Shown: positions 51,415 to 60,402 of the stretch, piece after piece | How positions within the stretch are numbered: the first letter of the stretch is position 1 | Layout of the letters: each line of letters begins with the position of its first letter | Assembly (NCBI RefSeq): GCF_023652955.1 | Contig: NZ_JAKLOY010000004.1 | Span: 124,001 to 188,000, forward strand | Reading direction: 5' to 3' | Length of the DNA: 64,000 nucleotides | Source: Geomonas sp. Red32 | GTDB lineage: Bacteria > Desulfobacterota > Desulfuromonadia > Geobacterales > Geobacteraceae | Notes under the pieces: model-generated | Databases searched by the model: none | What the model was told of the DNA's origin: nothing | The model's input: only the letters and a program-made list of their open reading frames with translations | Made by a program: the position numbers and the translations under genes

Positions 51415-51486
51415 GCCCGGAGCTCATCCATAGAGGCTCAGAGCGCATCCAAAGAGGCCCGGGGAGCATCCAAATAGGCCCGGGGT
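51400..51486. repeat. Four-unit tandem repeat overlapping the PurA-like stop codon
   Basis: Units of 20-22 bases, typified by GCATCCAAATAGGCCCGGGG, repeat four times. Unit one supplies the final residues and stop codon of the PurA-like gene. Spacing and copy number suggest slippage. Confidence 0.75.
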
Positions 51487-51545
51487 TGTGCCATTGCATC
51501 GTTGATGGGATACTGTTCCAGGAGAAATCAAGGGAGATAGATAAG

Positions 51546-52667
51546 ATGAATAACGTGACGTTTACTGTTGCCGATGCGGCGGTTTCCATTATCAAGGCAC
51601 CGCTGGTCTCCCCCTTCCGTATTGCGACGGGGCAGCACGACGAGCTGGATAACGTCTTCGTGCGTCTCACCACCAGCGACGGGGTGCGCGGGTACGGGGA
51701 GGCTGCGGTCGCCTCCCATATCACGGGGGAAACGGTGCCGGGTACGGTGGCCAACCTGAAGTCGGCGGCTGCGGCTCTCAAGGGGCGCACCATCGAATCG
51801 GTGGAAGAGGTCTGCCGTGAGCTGGCCCCGTCTTTCGCGGGGAACCATGCCGGGCTTGCGGCGCTGGAGATGGCGCTGCTGGATGTCGCGAGCCGCCTGC
51901 AGGGGATCCCCCTTTACCGGCTCTTTACCGGGATCACTTCCAGGGAGCCGGCACTCGCCTTCGCCACCGACATCACCGTGGTCATAGGGTCGCTCGAGGA
52001 GGCGCGGGCAACCGCCAGGGAGTTCGCCTCCCGCGGGTTCACGGCCTTCAAGATCAAGATCGGCAAGGACGAGGAGCTCGATCTGGCTCGCATCCTGGCG
52101 GTACGGGAGATGGCGCCGGAGAGCCGGCTGATCCTCGACGCCAACATGGGGTTCGATGCGAAGCGGATGCTCGCTTTTCTGGACCGGCTTGATAGCCACG
52201 GGTGCCGGCCGGTCCTCCTCGAGCAGCCGGTGCCGAAACAGGACTGGGACGGGCTGGCGGCGATAACCCGGGCGCTCCAGGGATCCGGCACGCTGGTCTG
52301 CGCGGACGAAAGCGTCGGCTCGCTCGCCGATGCGCAGCGGGCGGTGGAGAGCAACGCGGTCAGCGCCATCAACATCAAGACCATGAAGAGCGGCTTCTTC
52401 GAAGGGGCGCAGATCGCCCGACTGGCGAGTGACCACGGGATACCGCTGATGCTCGGTGCCATGATGGAGAGCGCGCTGTCGATCACCGCCTCGGCGCACC
52501 TCGCGGCCGGACTCGGGTGCGTCGATTTTGCCGACCTCGACACCACCTTCTTCATCAAGGGAGATCTCTCCCACTCTCCCTATCTCGACGAGAGCGGAAG
52601 GTTCGACCTCGCCGGAGCCGGCCCCGGCATCGGGGTAGACCTCTCAAAATCATGGAACACGGATTAG
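51546..52667 (+). CDS. Dipeptide epimerase (enolase superfamily)
   Basis: A 373-residue muconate-lactonizing-type enzyme. KIKIG with the two-Lys motif (FKIKIGKDEEL) near 170, the metal ligands in LILDANMGF, LLEQPVPKQDWDG and CADESVG, and the opposite-face Lys in NIKTMKSGF define the L-Ala-D/L-Glu epimerase group, which recycles cell-wall dipeptides. The ATG at 51546 follows AGGGAG; the upstream frame runs through repeats and is rejected. The last residues (WNTD) and stop come from a dispersed CGGAT repeat. Confidence 0.88.
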   Translation: MNNVTFTVADAAVSIIKAPLVSPFRIATGQHDELDNVFVRLTTSDGVRGYGEAAVASHITGETVPGTVANLKSAAAALKGRTIESVEEVCRELAPSFAGNHAGLAALEMALLDVASRLQGIPLYRLFTGITSREPALAFATDITVVIGSLEEARATAREFASRGFTAFKIKIGKDEELDLARILAVREMAPESRLILDANMGFDAKRMLAFLDRLDSHGCRPVLLEQPVPKQDWDGLAAITRALQGSGTLVCADESVGSLADAQRAVESNAVSAINIKTMKSGFFEGAQIARLASDHGIPLMLGAMMESALSITASAHLAAGLGCVDFADLDTTFFIKGDLSHSPYLDESGRFDLAGAGPGIGVDLSKSWNTD

Positions 52668-52772
52668 ACGGATGAACACGGATAAAGGCGGATAAAGCAA
52701 GAGCCTTTGATGTTACCCAAAAGTTCTGTTTGATCCGCCTTTATCCGTGCAATCCGTGTCATCCGTGTTCAA
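52653..52772. repeat. CGGAT-type dispersed repeat, inverted pair
   Basis: GAACACGGATTAGACGGATG and the following ACACGGATAAAGGCGGAT face the reverse copy GATCCGCCTTTATCCGTGCA and TCATCCGTGTTC at 52731-52770. Arms are about 40 bases. It lies between the epimerase and cobO genes. Confidence 0.85.
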
Positions 52773-52862
52773 AGCCTTGAGTCTGCCGTACCTCACCTGG
52801 CACCGTTCCTCCCTTGCCCGCCTCCCTCTGTGGTGGGATAATTTCCTGGGGAGGGTCTTCTC

Positions 52863-53444
52863 ATGAGCAAGCAGGGGAGTCCGCCGCTCACCATACAGCG
52901 GCTGGAACCGAAAGTGAAACGGGGCCTGACGGTGGTCATCACCGGTCACGGCAAGGGGAAGACGACTTCGGCCCTCGGCATGGCACTGCGCGCGGCCGGG
53001 CACGGCATGCGGGTCTGCATCATCCAGTTCATGAAGGGGGACCTCTACGCCGGGGAATGGGACGGGGTGAAAATGCTCGGCAAGCTGGTGGAGTTGCACA
53101 CGACCGGCAAAGGGTTCTGCGGCATCCTCGGCAACCCCTATCCCTGGAATGAGCACCGCGCCAACGCCCAGGACGCGATGGAACTGGCGAGGGAGAAGAT
53201 AACTTCAGGGAAATTCGAGATCGTGATCCTCGACGAGATCAATAACGCGGTGAAGCTCAAGCTGGTGGACCAGCCCCAGGTGATGGAACTGTTGGACCTC
53301 AAACCTGAGCTGCTCCACCTGGTGCTGACCGGAAGGGACGCACTGCCGGAAGTGATCGAACGGGCCGACACGGTGAGCGAGATTGTCGAGGTGAAGCACG
53401 CGTACAGGAAAGACATTGAGCCACAGCCGGGGATTGATTACTGA
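52863..53444 (+). CDS. cobO: Cob(I)alamin adenosyltransferase
   Basis: A 193-residue protein of the BtuR/CobO/CobP group. The P-loop VVITGHGKGKTTSALGMALR near 25-44 and the Walker B VILDEINNAVKLKL are diagnostic, as are VCIIQFMKG and LTGRDALPEVIERAD. It adds the adenosyl group of ATP to cob(I)alamin or corrinoid precursors. GGGAGGG lies upstream. It is a single gene between two sets of CGGAT repeats, not beside other cobalamin genes. Confidence 0.93.
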   Translation: MSKQGSPPLTIQRLEPKVKRGLTVVITGHGKGKTTSALGMALRAAGHGMRVCIIQFMKGDLYAGEWDGVKMLGKLVELHTTGKGFCGILGNPYPWNEHRANAQDAMELAREKITSGKFEIVILDEINNAVKLKLVDQPQVMELLDLKPELLHLVLTGRDALPEVIERADTVSEIVEVKHAYRKDIEPQPGIDY

Positions 53445-53458
53445 AAACCTCAGAAGCA

Positions 53459-53674
53459 ATGGAACACGGATGACACGGATTGAACGGATAAAGGCGGATC
53501 AGGCAAAGGCTTGAGGGGAACGGCGGAAGCTTTAAAACAAAAACAATAACCGGGAACGCGGATGACGCGGATTGGGCGGATAAAGGCGGATTAGACAAAG
53601 GCTTGAGGGGAACTTCAATGCCTTTTGCTTTATCCGCGCAAATCCGTTAAATCCGCGTCATCCGCGTTCTAAGG
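53459..53674. repeat. CGGAT-type dispersed repeats, two direct copies and one inverted
   Basis: GGAACACGGATGACACGGAT (53461) and GGAACGCGGATGACGCGGAT (53553) are direct copies, each ending with AAAGGCTTGAGGGGAAC; the reverse copy TTTATCCGCGCAAATCCGTT with ATCCGCGTCATCCGCGTTC ends near 53670. The region has no gene. Confidence 0.85.
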
Positions 53675-53689
53675 TTTGCAGTTTGATTC

Positions 53690-54655
53690 TTATTCTCCGA
53701 AGACGCTCACCCGGTTCCTACCGCTCTGCTTCGACCGGTAGAGCGCCTCGTCGGCCTGGGCTACTACTTCCTCGGGACCGACATCGGCCACCATGATCCC
53801 GCCGGATACCCCGGCACTCACGGTCACCACCTCCCCCACTTTGCTCTCGGCATGTGGAATCGCCCGCTTCTGCAGCTCTTCTCTCAGCCGGTCCGCAAGC
53901 TTCGCCGCCTTGGCCGGTGTCGTGTCGGGCAGCACGACGACGAACTCCTCTCCGCCGTAGCGCGCGGTGAGATCCCCTGCCCGCCGGAAGGTCTCCCTCA
54001 TCAAAGCCCCCATGGTCTGCAGGCAATGGTCTCCGGCCACGTGTCCGTAGCAGTCGTTGTACTGCTTGAAGAAATCGATGTCGAAAAGGATCAGGGAGAG
54101 CGGCTGCCGGCTGCGCACCGCACGCTTGATCTCGGCCGAAACGGTCTCGTCGAAGGTGCGCCGGTTGGCGATTCCGGTCAGGCCGTCGGCCCGCGCCAGC
54201 ACCTCCAGCTCCCGGTTCTTCTCGGCCAGCTCCCGGCTGAGGGCGTTCAGAAGGTCCCGGCTCCGCTTGAGCTCGAGGTGGTTTCTCACCCTCGCCTTCA
54301 CGATCGGGACGCTGATCGGCTTGGTGATGTAGTCGATCGCCCCGCAGTCCAGCCCGCGGGTCTCGTCCTCGGCTCTTCCCATGGCGGTCACAAAGATCAC
54401 CGGAATGGGCGCGGTGACCGGATCCTTCTTGAGGATCTCGCAGACCTGGTAGCCGTCCATGTCGGGCATCATGATATCGAGCAGGATGAGGTCGGGAGCA
54501 TCCCGCTGGACCACCTTCAGTCCGTCGATGCCGCTTTTGGCGAAGAAGACATCGTAGTCGTCCTGGAGGATCTTGTAGAGGATCTCGATGTTTGCCAGCG
54601 TGTCGTCCACGATGAGGACTCTCTGGCGTGTCTTTTGGGCATCAGGCGTGTTCAT
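53690..54655 (-). CDS. Response regulator with a GGDEF diguanylate cyclase domain
   Basis: A 321-residue PleD-like protein. Receiver domain at about 12-130 with VLIVDDTLAN, phosphoacceptor Asp in LILLDIMMPDMDGY and YITKPISV. After a coiled-coil linker (LSRELAEKNRELEVLARADG) comes the GGDEF domain with active motif YGGEEF. It should make cyclic di-GMP when phosphorylated. The ATG at 54655 has GAGGAAG upstream and overlaps the upstream kinase gene by 14 bases, so that kinase is the obvious partner. Confidence 0.93.
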   Translation of the reverse strand: MNTPDAQKTRQRVLIVDDTLANIEILYKILQDDYDVFFAKSGIDGLKVVQRDAPDLILLDIMMPDMDGYQVCEILKKDPVTAPIPVIFVTAMGRAEDETRGLDCGAIDYITKPISVPIVKARVRNHLELKRSRDLLNALSRELAEKNRELEVLARADGLTGIANRRTFDETVSAEIKRAVRSRQPLSLILFDIDFFKQYNDCYGHVAGDHCLQTMGALMRETFRRAGDLTARYGGEEFVVVLPDTTPAKAAKLADRLREELQKRAIPHAESKVGEVVTVSAGVSGGIMVADVGPEEVVAQADEALYRSKQSGRNRVSVFGE

Positions 54656-57600
54656 CGCTTCCTCGCTGGTCCGGGCCAAGCCCGAGTTGCCGCATAATGC
54701 CGGCCAGAAGCTTCTCGGCGTCGGCGAAATCGAGGGACTGCAACGCGGCATCCACCCGTTTCCCCTCCTCGGCCGGAAGCAGCGGACGGAGATCGTCCCA
54801 AAGGGTCAGGGCCCGCAGGTTGTGGGCCTCCAAAAGCTCGGCCAGCTTCGCTCCCAGCGAGGCGACCCGGTCGCGGTCCAGCGGAGAGGGGGCCGCCGCC
54901 GGCGCAGCCTCCTCGACCGCCGCGGCCTCCCACTTCGCTTCCAGGATGGCGATCGAGGCGAGCACCTCGCTAAGCCTCTCCCTGAGCGACGCGACGAGCT
55001 CGTCGAGGGCCGCAGGTTCCGCGGAGAGAAGTGCCGCCTCCAGCCGCGAACCGGCACTGAACAGTTCCCCGGCCCCCAGGTTCCCCCCTACCCCCTTGAC
55101 GGTGTGTACCAGGAGCCGCGCCTTGGCGTATTCCCCGGAGGCCAGGACCTCGTCGAGCTCGGCCAGGGTCCCCTCGTTCTCCCGCGCGAAGCTCAAGAGG
55201 AGCCGCTTGAGGAGCAGAGGGTTCTCCACGGTCTTCAGCCCCCGCTCGAAATCAAGCCCCGGCAGCCGTTCCGGGAAGATCACCTCCTCGCCCTCTTCGC
55301 CCGCCAGCGGTTCCGCCACGGGGAGAATTTCTTCCCCCTTCACCCAGTGCTTGAGCTTGGAGAACAGGTCGTCCACATCGATCGGCTTGTTGACCTGGTC
55401 GTTCATCCCCGCCTCGATGCAGTCGTCGCGCTCGCTCGCCAGCGCCGAGGCGGTCATTGCGATGATCGGGAGCGAGGTGAGTTTCGGGTTGAGGCGTATC
55501 CGGCGGGTAGCCTCCAAGCCGCCCATCACCGGCATCTGGACGTCCATCAGGACCGCCTGGTAGAGGTGGCCGTGACTGGCGAGGCGGTCCACCGCCTCCT
55601 GCCCGTTGGATACCATGTCGACCCGGGCGCCGCGGTGAACCAGGAGCTCATGGACCAGTTGCTGGTTGAGCGAATTGTCCTCCACCAGCAGCAGACGGAC
55701 GCCGGAAAGCCCCCCCTCCTTCACGGGCACCTCGGCCGGAGCCGGTTCGGTGACGGCGAGGCTCCGCTCCCCGGTGTGGCGCTGCAGGCAGATCTCGAAA
55801 CTGAAGGTGCTCCCCTTGCCCACCTCGCTCTCCACCCGGATGGTGCCTCCCATCAGTTCCACCAGGTGCTGGCTGATGGTGAGGCCGAGACCGGTCCCGC
55901 CGTACTTGCGGGTGGTGGAGGAATCCGCCTGGGAGAAGGCGTTGAAGAGGGTGGCCTGCTGCTCCGGCGTCATCCCGATCCCGGTATCGGTGACGCTGAA
56001 GCGGACCACCACGTCGCCCCCCTCTTCCGCGAGCAGCACCACCCCCACCTCGATACTCCCCTCCTGGGTGAACTTGGTGGCGTTGCTGGTCAGGTTGAGA
56101 AGGACCTGCCCGAGGCGGAGCGGGTCGCCGACCAGGATGTCGGGCACCTGCGGCGAACGGTTCACCACGAGCTTGACCGGCTTCCCTTGCAAGGTCGCGC
56201 TGGCCAGCGTCGTCAGGTCGGTGAGCACCTTGTCGAGGGAGAAGGCCACCTGCTCGAGCTCCAGTTTCCCCGCCTCGACCTTGGAGAAATCGAGTATCTC
56301 GTTGATCAGCCTGAGCAGGATGTTGCTGGCGGTCTGGGCCTTTTCCAGGTAGTCCTGCTGCCGGTCGTTGAGAGCGGTCTGGCGCAGCAGGTAGAGCATG
56401 CCGATCACGGCGTTCATCGGGGTGCGGATCTCGTGGCTCATGTTGGCGAGGAACGCGCTCTTGGCCCGGGTGGCGGCCTCGGCGGCGGCGGTGGCTTTGC
56501 GGAGTTCCTCCTCGGCCCGCTTCCGCTCGGTGATGTCGAGGAAGGTCACCACTCCCCCCACCACCTGGCCGTCCTGGAGCTGCGGGTAGGACCAGTACTC
56601 CACGGCAAAGGGGGAACCGTCCTTGTGCCAGAAGACCTGGTCGTCGCCGTGGAGCCCCTCCCCTCCCCGGAGCACGCCGAGCAGCGGGCATTCGGTGCCG
56701 AGGAAGATCGTCCCGTCCAGGTGGCTGTGGTGGATCAGCAGGTGCATGTTCTTGCCGAGCAGTTCGTCGGGATCGTTGTAACCGAGGATCTTGGCGCAGG
56801 CGGGGTTGGCGAAGGTGCAGGATCCCCTGAGGTCGGTGCCGTAGATCGCCTCGGCGGTCGATTCCAGCAGCAGGCGGATCCGCTCGTCGCTCCGCCGGAG
56901 GGCCTCCTCGGCCTGCTTGCGGAGGGTGATGTCCTCCTTCACCGCCACGAAATGGTGGATCTCCCCGTCGATCCCTTTCACCGGCGAAATGGAGGCGGAC
57001 TCCCAGTACACCTCGCCGTTCATCCGGCGGTTGAGCAACTCGCCGCGCCACTCGCGCCCGGAAAGGATGGTGTTCCAGAGGTCCTCGAAAAACTCCCTCG
57101 GGTGCAGGCCGGAACGGACCAGGCGGGGGTTCTTGCCGATGGCCTCCTCGGGGAGGTAGCCGGTGGTCACCGTGAAGTGGGGGTTGACGTACTCGATGAT
57201 GCCGTCGCGGTCGGTGATCATGACGGTCACCGGCATCTGTTCCACCGCCAGCAACAGCTTTTGCAGCGACTCCTCGGCCTCCTTGCGGTCGGTCAGGTCC
57301 TGCAGGGTCTGGATGGCGGCGATGATCCTGCCGTCCGCATCGCGTATCGGGGCGGCCTCGAAGCTGAGGAAACGGGTGCGTCCTTTGAGGTTGGGGAACC
57401 ACTCTTCGGCGCAGAGCCCATCGGGGGCGAACGGCGAACGGGCGCACAGGGTGTAGTAGCCGGTGAGATCGAGCTCCCCCTGGTCGATGACGAAATCGGC
57501 CAGCACCGGGCGCGGGGAGGGATAGAAAGCCTTCCACGGCTGGCCGCTCGAGATCACTTCGGAGGCGGGAACTCCCGTCAGCTCCTCGCAGGCGCGGTTC

Positions 57601-58778
57601 CAGATGACGACCCGGTGCTGGGCATCGAGCACGAAGGTGGCAACCGACGAGTTCTGCAGAAGGCTGTCGGTAAAGGCCTCATGGGCCAGCGCGGCCGCCT
57701 TCTGCTTATGGGTCTCCTGCACCATCCGGTTGAAGGCGAGCGCCAGGGTGCCGATCTCGTCCCGGGTCTTGATGGAGATCGGCGTCGGCTCCTGGTCGGA
57801 ACCGGTCATCGACTCGACGTGACGGATGAAAGTGGTAAGGGGGGAGGTCAGCCGGTGCATGAACACCCAGGTGGCCAGCACGGTGAGGGCGAGCGCGGTC
57901 ACCAGCGTTGCCATCAGGTATCCCCGGGTCTTCTGGAGCGGTGCGTAGGCGTCGGCTTTGAGGTAGCTTGCCGAAAGAATCCAGTCGACCGTCGACAGCC
58001 GCTTGTAGGAGGTGAGCACCTGGCGGCCATCGGAATCGATCCGTTCGCCGGTCCCGTTCCTTCCCGCAATGGCATCGTCGAAGAGCGGGTCCCTTCCCGG
58101 CGGCGATCCCTTGGAAAGTATCCGCTTGAGATCGCGGTGGGCGATGATGGTGCGGTCCTTGTGGTAAAGGGTGAGGTAGCCGTTTTTGCCGAGGGAGGCG
58201 TTGCCGAACTCGGCGAAAAAGCTTGCCTTGCTCAGGTCATGGATCCCCCCCAGCATCCCGACCGCCTCGCCGCGCGGGCCGAATATGGGGGCGGTGAAGA
58301 TGACGATGGGGACCCGGGGGCGCTGGAGGGAAAGAAGCGGGACCGAGATGCACGGCTCCCCGCTCGCCATGGTCTGCTTGAAGTAATCGCGGTAGGAGAG
58401 GTCTTTGCCGACCATGTCGGGATCATGGGGAAGTACCCCGAGGAGCCCCCCCTTGCCATCGAGGAGAAAGATGCCGCCGTCGAAGATGGCCAGGGCTTCC
58501 GGCCGGGTGGCGAGAAAGCGGCGCGCCTCCTCCCGGCTTCGCAGCGCCTCGGCAGGAACCACACCGGTGATGGTGGAGAGCTGCTGCTGGGCGATGGCGA
58601 TCTTCCCCTCGATCTCGCTGGCCATGGCGGTGACCATGGCGAACTGCTGGGAGGAGACCGAGGCGGTGAACTGCTCCTGGAGATACCAGGAGGCGGTCAA
58701 GGTGACGCCGATCATGACCGCCGCTACCAGCAGGCAGACCATGACACTCATCTTCGTGGTGAGGCTCAACCTGGGCAT
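54642..58778 (-). CDS. Hybrid sensor histidine kinase with Cache, PAS, receiver and Hpt domains
   Basis: A 1378-residue membrane protein. Order: helix at about 10-30; periplasmic dCache sensor (about 35-285, with KDLSYRDYFKQTMASGEPCIS core); second helix (LVTALALTVLATWVF); HAMP; three PAS domains (NSSVATFVLDAQHRVVIWN; VMITDRDGIIEYVNPHF; IYGTDLRGSCTFANP); HisKA with FLANMSHEIRTPMNAVIGM; HATPase with GTGLGLTIS; receiver with VLMDVQMPVMGG; Hpt with LVHTVKGVGGNLGAGEL. Phosphate likely goes to the overlapping GGDEF regulator. The ligand is unknown. Confidence 0.93.
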   Translation of the reverse strand: MPRLSLTTKMSVMVCLLVAAVMIGVTLTASWYLQEQFTASVSSQQFAMVTAMASEIEGKIAIAQQQLSTITGVVPAEALRSREEARRFLATRPEALAIFDGGIFLLDGKGGLLGVLPHDPDMVGKDLSYRDYFKQTMASGEPCISVPLLSLQRPRVPIVIFTAPIFGPRGEAVGMLGGIHDLSKASFFAEFGNASLGKNGYLTLYHKDRTIIAHRDLKRILSKGSPPGRDPLFDDAIAGRNGTGERIDSDGRQVLTSYKRLSTVDWILSASYLKADAYAPLQKTRGYLMATLVTALALTVLATWVFMHRLTSPLTTFIRHVESMTGSDQEPTPISIKTRDEIGTLALAFNRMVQETHKQKAAALAHEAFTDSLLQNSSVATFVLDAQHRVVIWNRACEELTGVPASEVISSGQPWKAFYPSPRPVLADFVIDQGELDLTGYYTLCARSPFAPDGLCAEEWFPNLKGRTRFLSFEAAPIRDADGRIIAAIQTLQDLTDRKEAEESLQKLLLAVEQMPVTVMITDRDGIIEYVNPHFTVTTGYLPEEAIGKNPRLVRSGLHPREFFEDLWNTILSGREWRGELLNRRMNGEVYWESASISPVKGIDGEIHHFVAVKEDITLRKQAEEALRRSDERIRLLLESTAEAIYGTDLRGSCTFANPACAKILGYNDPDELLGKNMHLLIHHSHLDGTIFLGTECPLLGVLRGGEGLHGDDQVFWHKDGSPFAVEYWSYPQLQDGQVVGGVVTFLDITERKRAEEELRKATAAAEAATRAKSAFLANMSHEIRTPMNAVIGMLYLLRQTALNDRQQDYLEKAQTASNILLRLINEILDFSKVEAGKLELEQVAFSLDKVLTDLTTLASATLQGKPVKLVVNRSPQVPDILVGDPLRLGQVLLNLTSNATKFTQEGSIEVGVVLLAEEGGDVVVRFSVTDTGIGMTPEQQATLFNAFSQADSSTTRKYGGTGLGLTISQHLVELMGGTIRVESEVGKGSTFSFEICLQRHTGERSLAVTEPAPAEVPVKEGGLSGVRLLLVEDNSLNQQLVHELLVHRGARVDMVSNGQEAVDRLASHGHLYQAVLMDVQMPVMGGLEATRRIRLNPKLTSLPIIAMTASALASERDDCIEAGMNDQVNKPIDVDDLFSKLKHWVKGEEILPVAEPLAGEEGEEVIFPERLPGLDFERGLKTVENPLLLKRLLLSFARENEGTLAELDEVLASGEYAKARLLVHTVKGVGGNLGAGELFSAGSRLEAALLSAEPAALDELVASLRERLSEVLASIAILEAKWEAAAVEEAAPAAAPSPLDRDRVASLGAKLAELLEAHNLRALTLWDDLRPLLPAEEGKRVDAALQSLDFADAEKLLAGIMRQLGLGPDQRGSDEHA

Positions 58779-58978
58779 ATCGTGTACCTGCCGTAGCGGA
58801 CGTTCCTTCGACGGTTGACGTGCAACTGACAGCTCCCTTCCGGGAGATATTTAAAAAGGTAGAGAGGGAGAACAAAAGCCGCTGCCAATGGTATCGGCTG
58901 GATCAGACAAAACCTTTAATGATATACGGCGGATGTTTTCGTTAATTTTACCAGGACGAGCTGCGGAAGAAAGGGCGC

Positions 58979-59105
58979 GGGAGGAGGATTAAGAGGAGGA
59001 TTAAGAGGAGGATTAAGAGGAGGATTAAGAGGAGGATTAAGAGGAGGATTGGGAGGAGGATTAAGAGGAGGATTGGGAGGAGGATTGGGAGGGGGATCAG
59101 GAGGC
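58979..59105 (+). repeat. 12-base tandem repeat AGGAGGATTAAG
   Basis: Ten or so units of GAGGAGGATTAA with variants (GGGAGGAGGATT) follow one another. The purine-rich units look like ribosome sites but no start codon follows. The stretch 58779-59160 has no gene. Confidence 0.9.
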
Positions 59106-59169
59106 GGTGAGCGGGAGACGACTAGGGGGGGCGGCGTGACTGGGGCGGTGCGCTTGATAGTATCGATCA

Positions 59170-59222
59170 GCCGGAGTAACTCAGTTGGAAGAGTAGCTGA
59201 TTCGTAATCAGCAAGCCGGCTC
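59170..59222 (+). pseudogene. Broken tRNA-Thr (anticodon CGT)
   Basis: GCCGGAGTAACTCAGTTGGA begins with a good acceptor strand and D arm; the anticodon arm CTGATTCGTAATCAG is intact with CGT. The variable loop and T arm are missing: after the anticodon arm comes CAAGCCGGCTC, where CCGGC could pair with the 5' GCCGG. No complete copy is seen here, so this is a deleted or duplicated fragment. Confidence 0.75.
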
Positions 59223-59271
59223 GAAGATCGAAGAGCGGGTCGAGCGGGTCGCCGGGGAGTGTCACGGAACT

Positions 59272-59305
59272 AAAAAGGCCTCTCCCCGATCGGGAAGAGG
59301 CCTTT
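59272..59305. terminator. Rho-independent terminator
   Basis: AAAAAGGCCTCTCCCCGATC with GGGAAGAGGCCTTTA forms a long stem. On the minus strand the T run follows the stem, so it ends the small gene at 59326; it can also act on the plus strand. Confidence 0.85.
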
Positions 59306-59325
59306 AGTGCTGGGGATAAGGTGGA

Positions 59326-59586
59326 TCAGGCGCGAAGCCCGCTGTAGGTCAGGCCGTCGCTGTGACGCTGGGTGCGGAGACTCCTTTGGTACAGGCTCTT
59401 CATACGCCGGGCACGCATCTCGTCCTGGCTGTCCCAAGGGAGGTCCGCGGTACCCGGGGAGGGCTGAAGGTCAGCGCCAGGTGTCGGATTCTTGACGGTG
59501 GTGTCAAATATCGAGCAAGAGGTATTAGGGAAGATCTCGGGGAAAACCAGCGGAATTACTCTACCAAAGTGCACTAACGCCGACAT
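59326..59586 (-). CDS. Hypothetical small protein
   Basis: An 86-residue protein starting MSALVHFGRVIPLVFPEIFP; the rest is polar with a basic end (DEMRARRMKSLYQRSLRTQR). I recognise no family. Support for a real gene: AAAGGAG lies eight bases before the ATG at 59586 and a clear terminator begins 20 bases after the stop. No membrane or signal segment is obvious. Confidence 0.55.
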   Translation of the reverse strand: MSALVHFGRVIPLVFPEIFPNTSCSIFDTTVKNPTPGADLQPSPGTADLPWDSQDEMRARRMKSLYQRSLRTQRHSDGLTYSGLRA

Positions 59587-59960
59587 TGAGATCTCCTTTG
59601 ACAACAACAATTCCGTCCAGTGCCAGTATCTCTTTCAAGCAGTATGCCAATGGCAGCAAACGGTAACTCATTGCCTCGGTTGGATGTCTCCCAAGTTGCG
59701 CCTTGGAACTGTCCGGCAGGTGAACAGATGGTGTTCAGCCCCGGCACATAAGGCAGAGAGGCTTCGCACATACTTTGACCGTTGGCCGGTTGTGGTCCCT
59801 GGTAAAACTGATAGTATACGCTCATTAGTTATCACACACTAAAAAGCGGCTACCGACAGCTCATGACCCGCTTCCTCGAAAAGGTCATGTCCCACGTCGA
59901 GATCGGCAGCTTCTCCAGGTAGTGTTCGCGGTACCGTGACGAGAGCGAGTGCGCGATCTG
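59587..59960. other. Gene-free stretch upstream of higBA
   Basis: No supported gene. A piece near 59862 reads MTRFLEKVMSHVEIGSFSR and stops; it may be the remains of a lost gene. Confidence 0.4.
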
Positions 59961-59967
59961 TAAAGAT

Positions 59968-60008
59968 TTGCTCGTGACTTTATTTTCTGGTATAACGCAT
60001 TACGTAAT
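59968..60008 (+). promoter_or_regulatory. Promoter and palindromic operator of higBA
   Basis: TTGCTC (59968-59973), 17 bases, TATAAC (59991-59996), directly followed by the perfect palindrome ATTACGTAAT (59999-60008). The arrangement suits repression by HigA. Confidence 0.6.
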
Positions 60009-60054
60009 AGGCACAACAACAGTCGGCAAATAGGGAGGGTGGGAATCACCCGAT

Positions 60055-60333
60055 ATGATCAAGACCTTCAAGAACAGCGAGGTAGAGGCGTTATTTGCCG
60101 ACAAGAGGGTTGCAAGATTTGTGGAGGTCGAGAGGACGGCAAGGCGGAAACTGCTCCTCCTTAATCAGGCCCGGACCATTCACGACCTCAGGAACCCGCC
60201 TGGCAACAGATTGGAAGCACTGACAGGCGACCGCGACGGACAGTACAGCATCAGGGTAAACGACAAGTGGCGGGTCTGTTTCCGATGGGATGGAGAAAAT
60301 GCCTTTGATGTGGAAATAGTGGACTACCACTAG
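60055..60333 (+). CDS. higB: HigB-type toxin
   Basis: A 92-residue RelE-superfamily toxin: MIKTFKNSEVEALFADKRV, LEALTGDRDGQYSIRVNDKWRVCFRW and the end VEIVDYH are diagnostic for HigB, which cleaves mRNA on the ribosome. It lies before the antitoxin gene, the reversed order typical of higBA. The ribosome site is weak (GGGAGGGTGGG about 10 bases upstream). Looks intact. Confidence 0.93.
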   Translation: MIKTFKNSEVEALFADKRVARFVEVERTARRKLLLLNQARTIHDLRNPPGNRLEALTGDRDGQYSIRVNDKWRVCFRWDGENAFDVEIVDYH

Positions 60334-60402
60334 GAAGAGCATCTATTGCCAGAGCGGTTATCGATGCTTAAGCGAACGAAACGTTATTGGAGGTAGGGAA
60401 AG

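Noticed and set aside
54588-58796. 1402-residue open frame on the plus strand
   Set aside because: It is the complement of the hybrid histidine kinase gene; the minus-strand protein has clear Cache, PAS, HisKA and receiver motifs, while the plus-strand reading resembles nothing.
58979-59105. CRISPR-like array
   Set aside because: Units are adjacent 12-base repeats without spacers.
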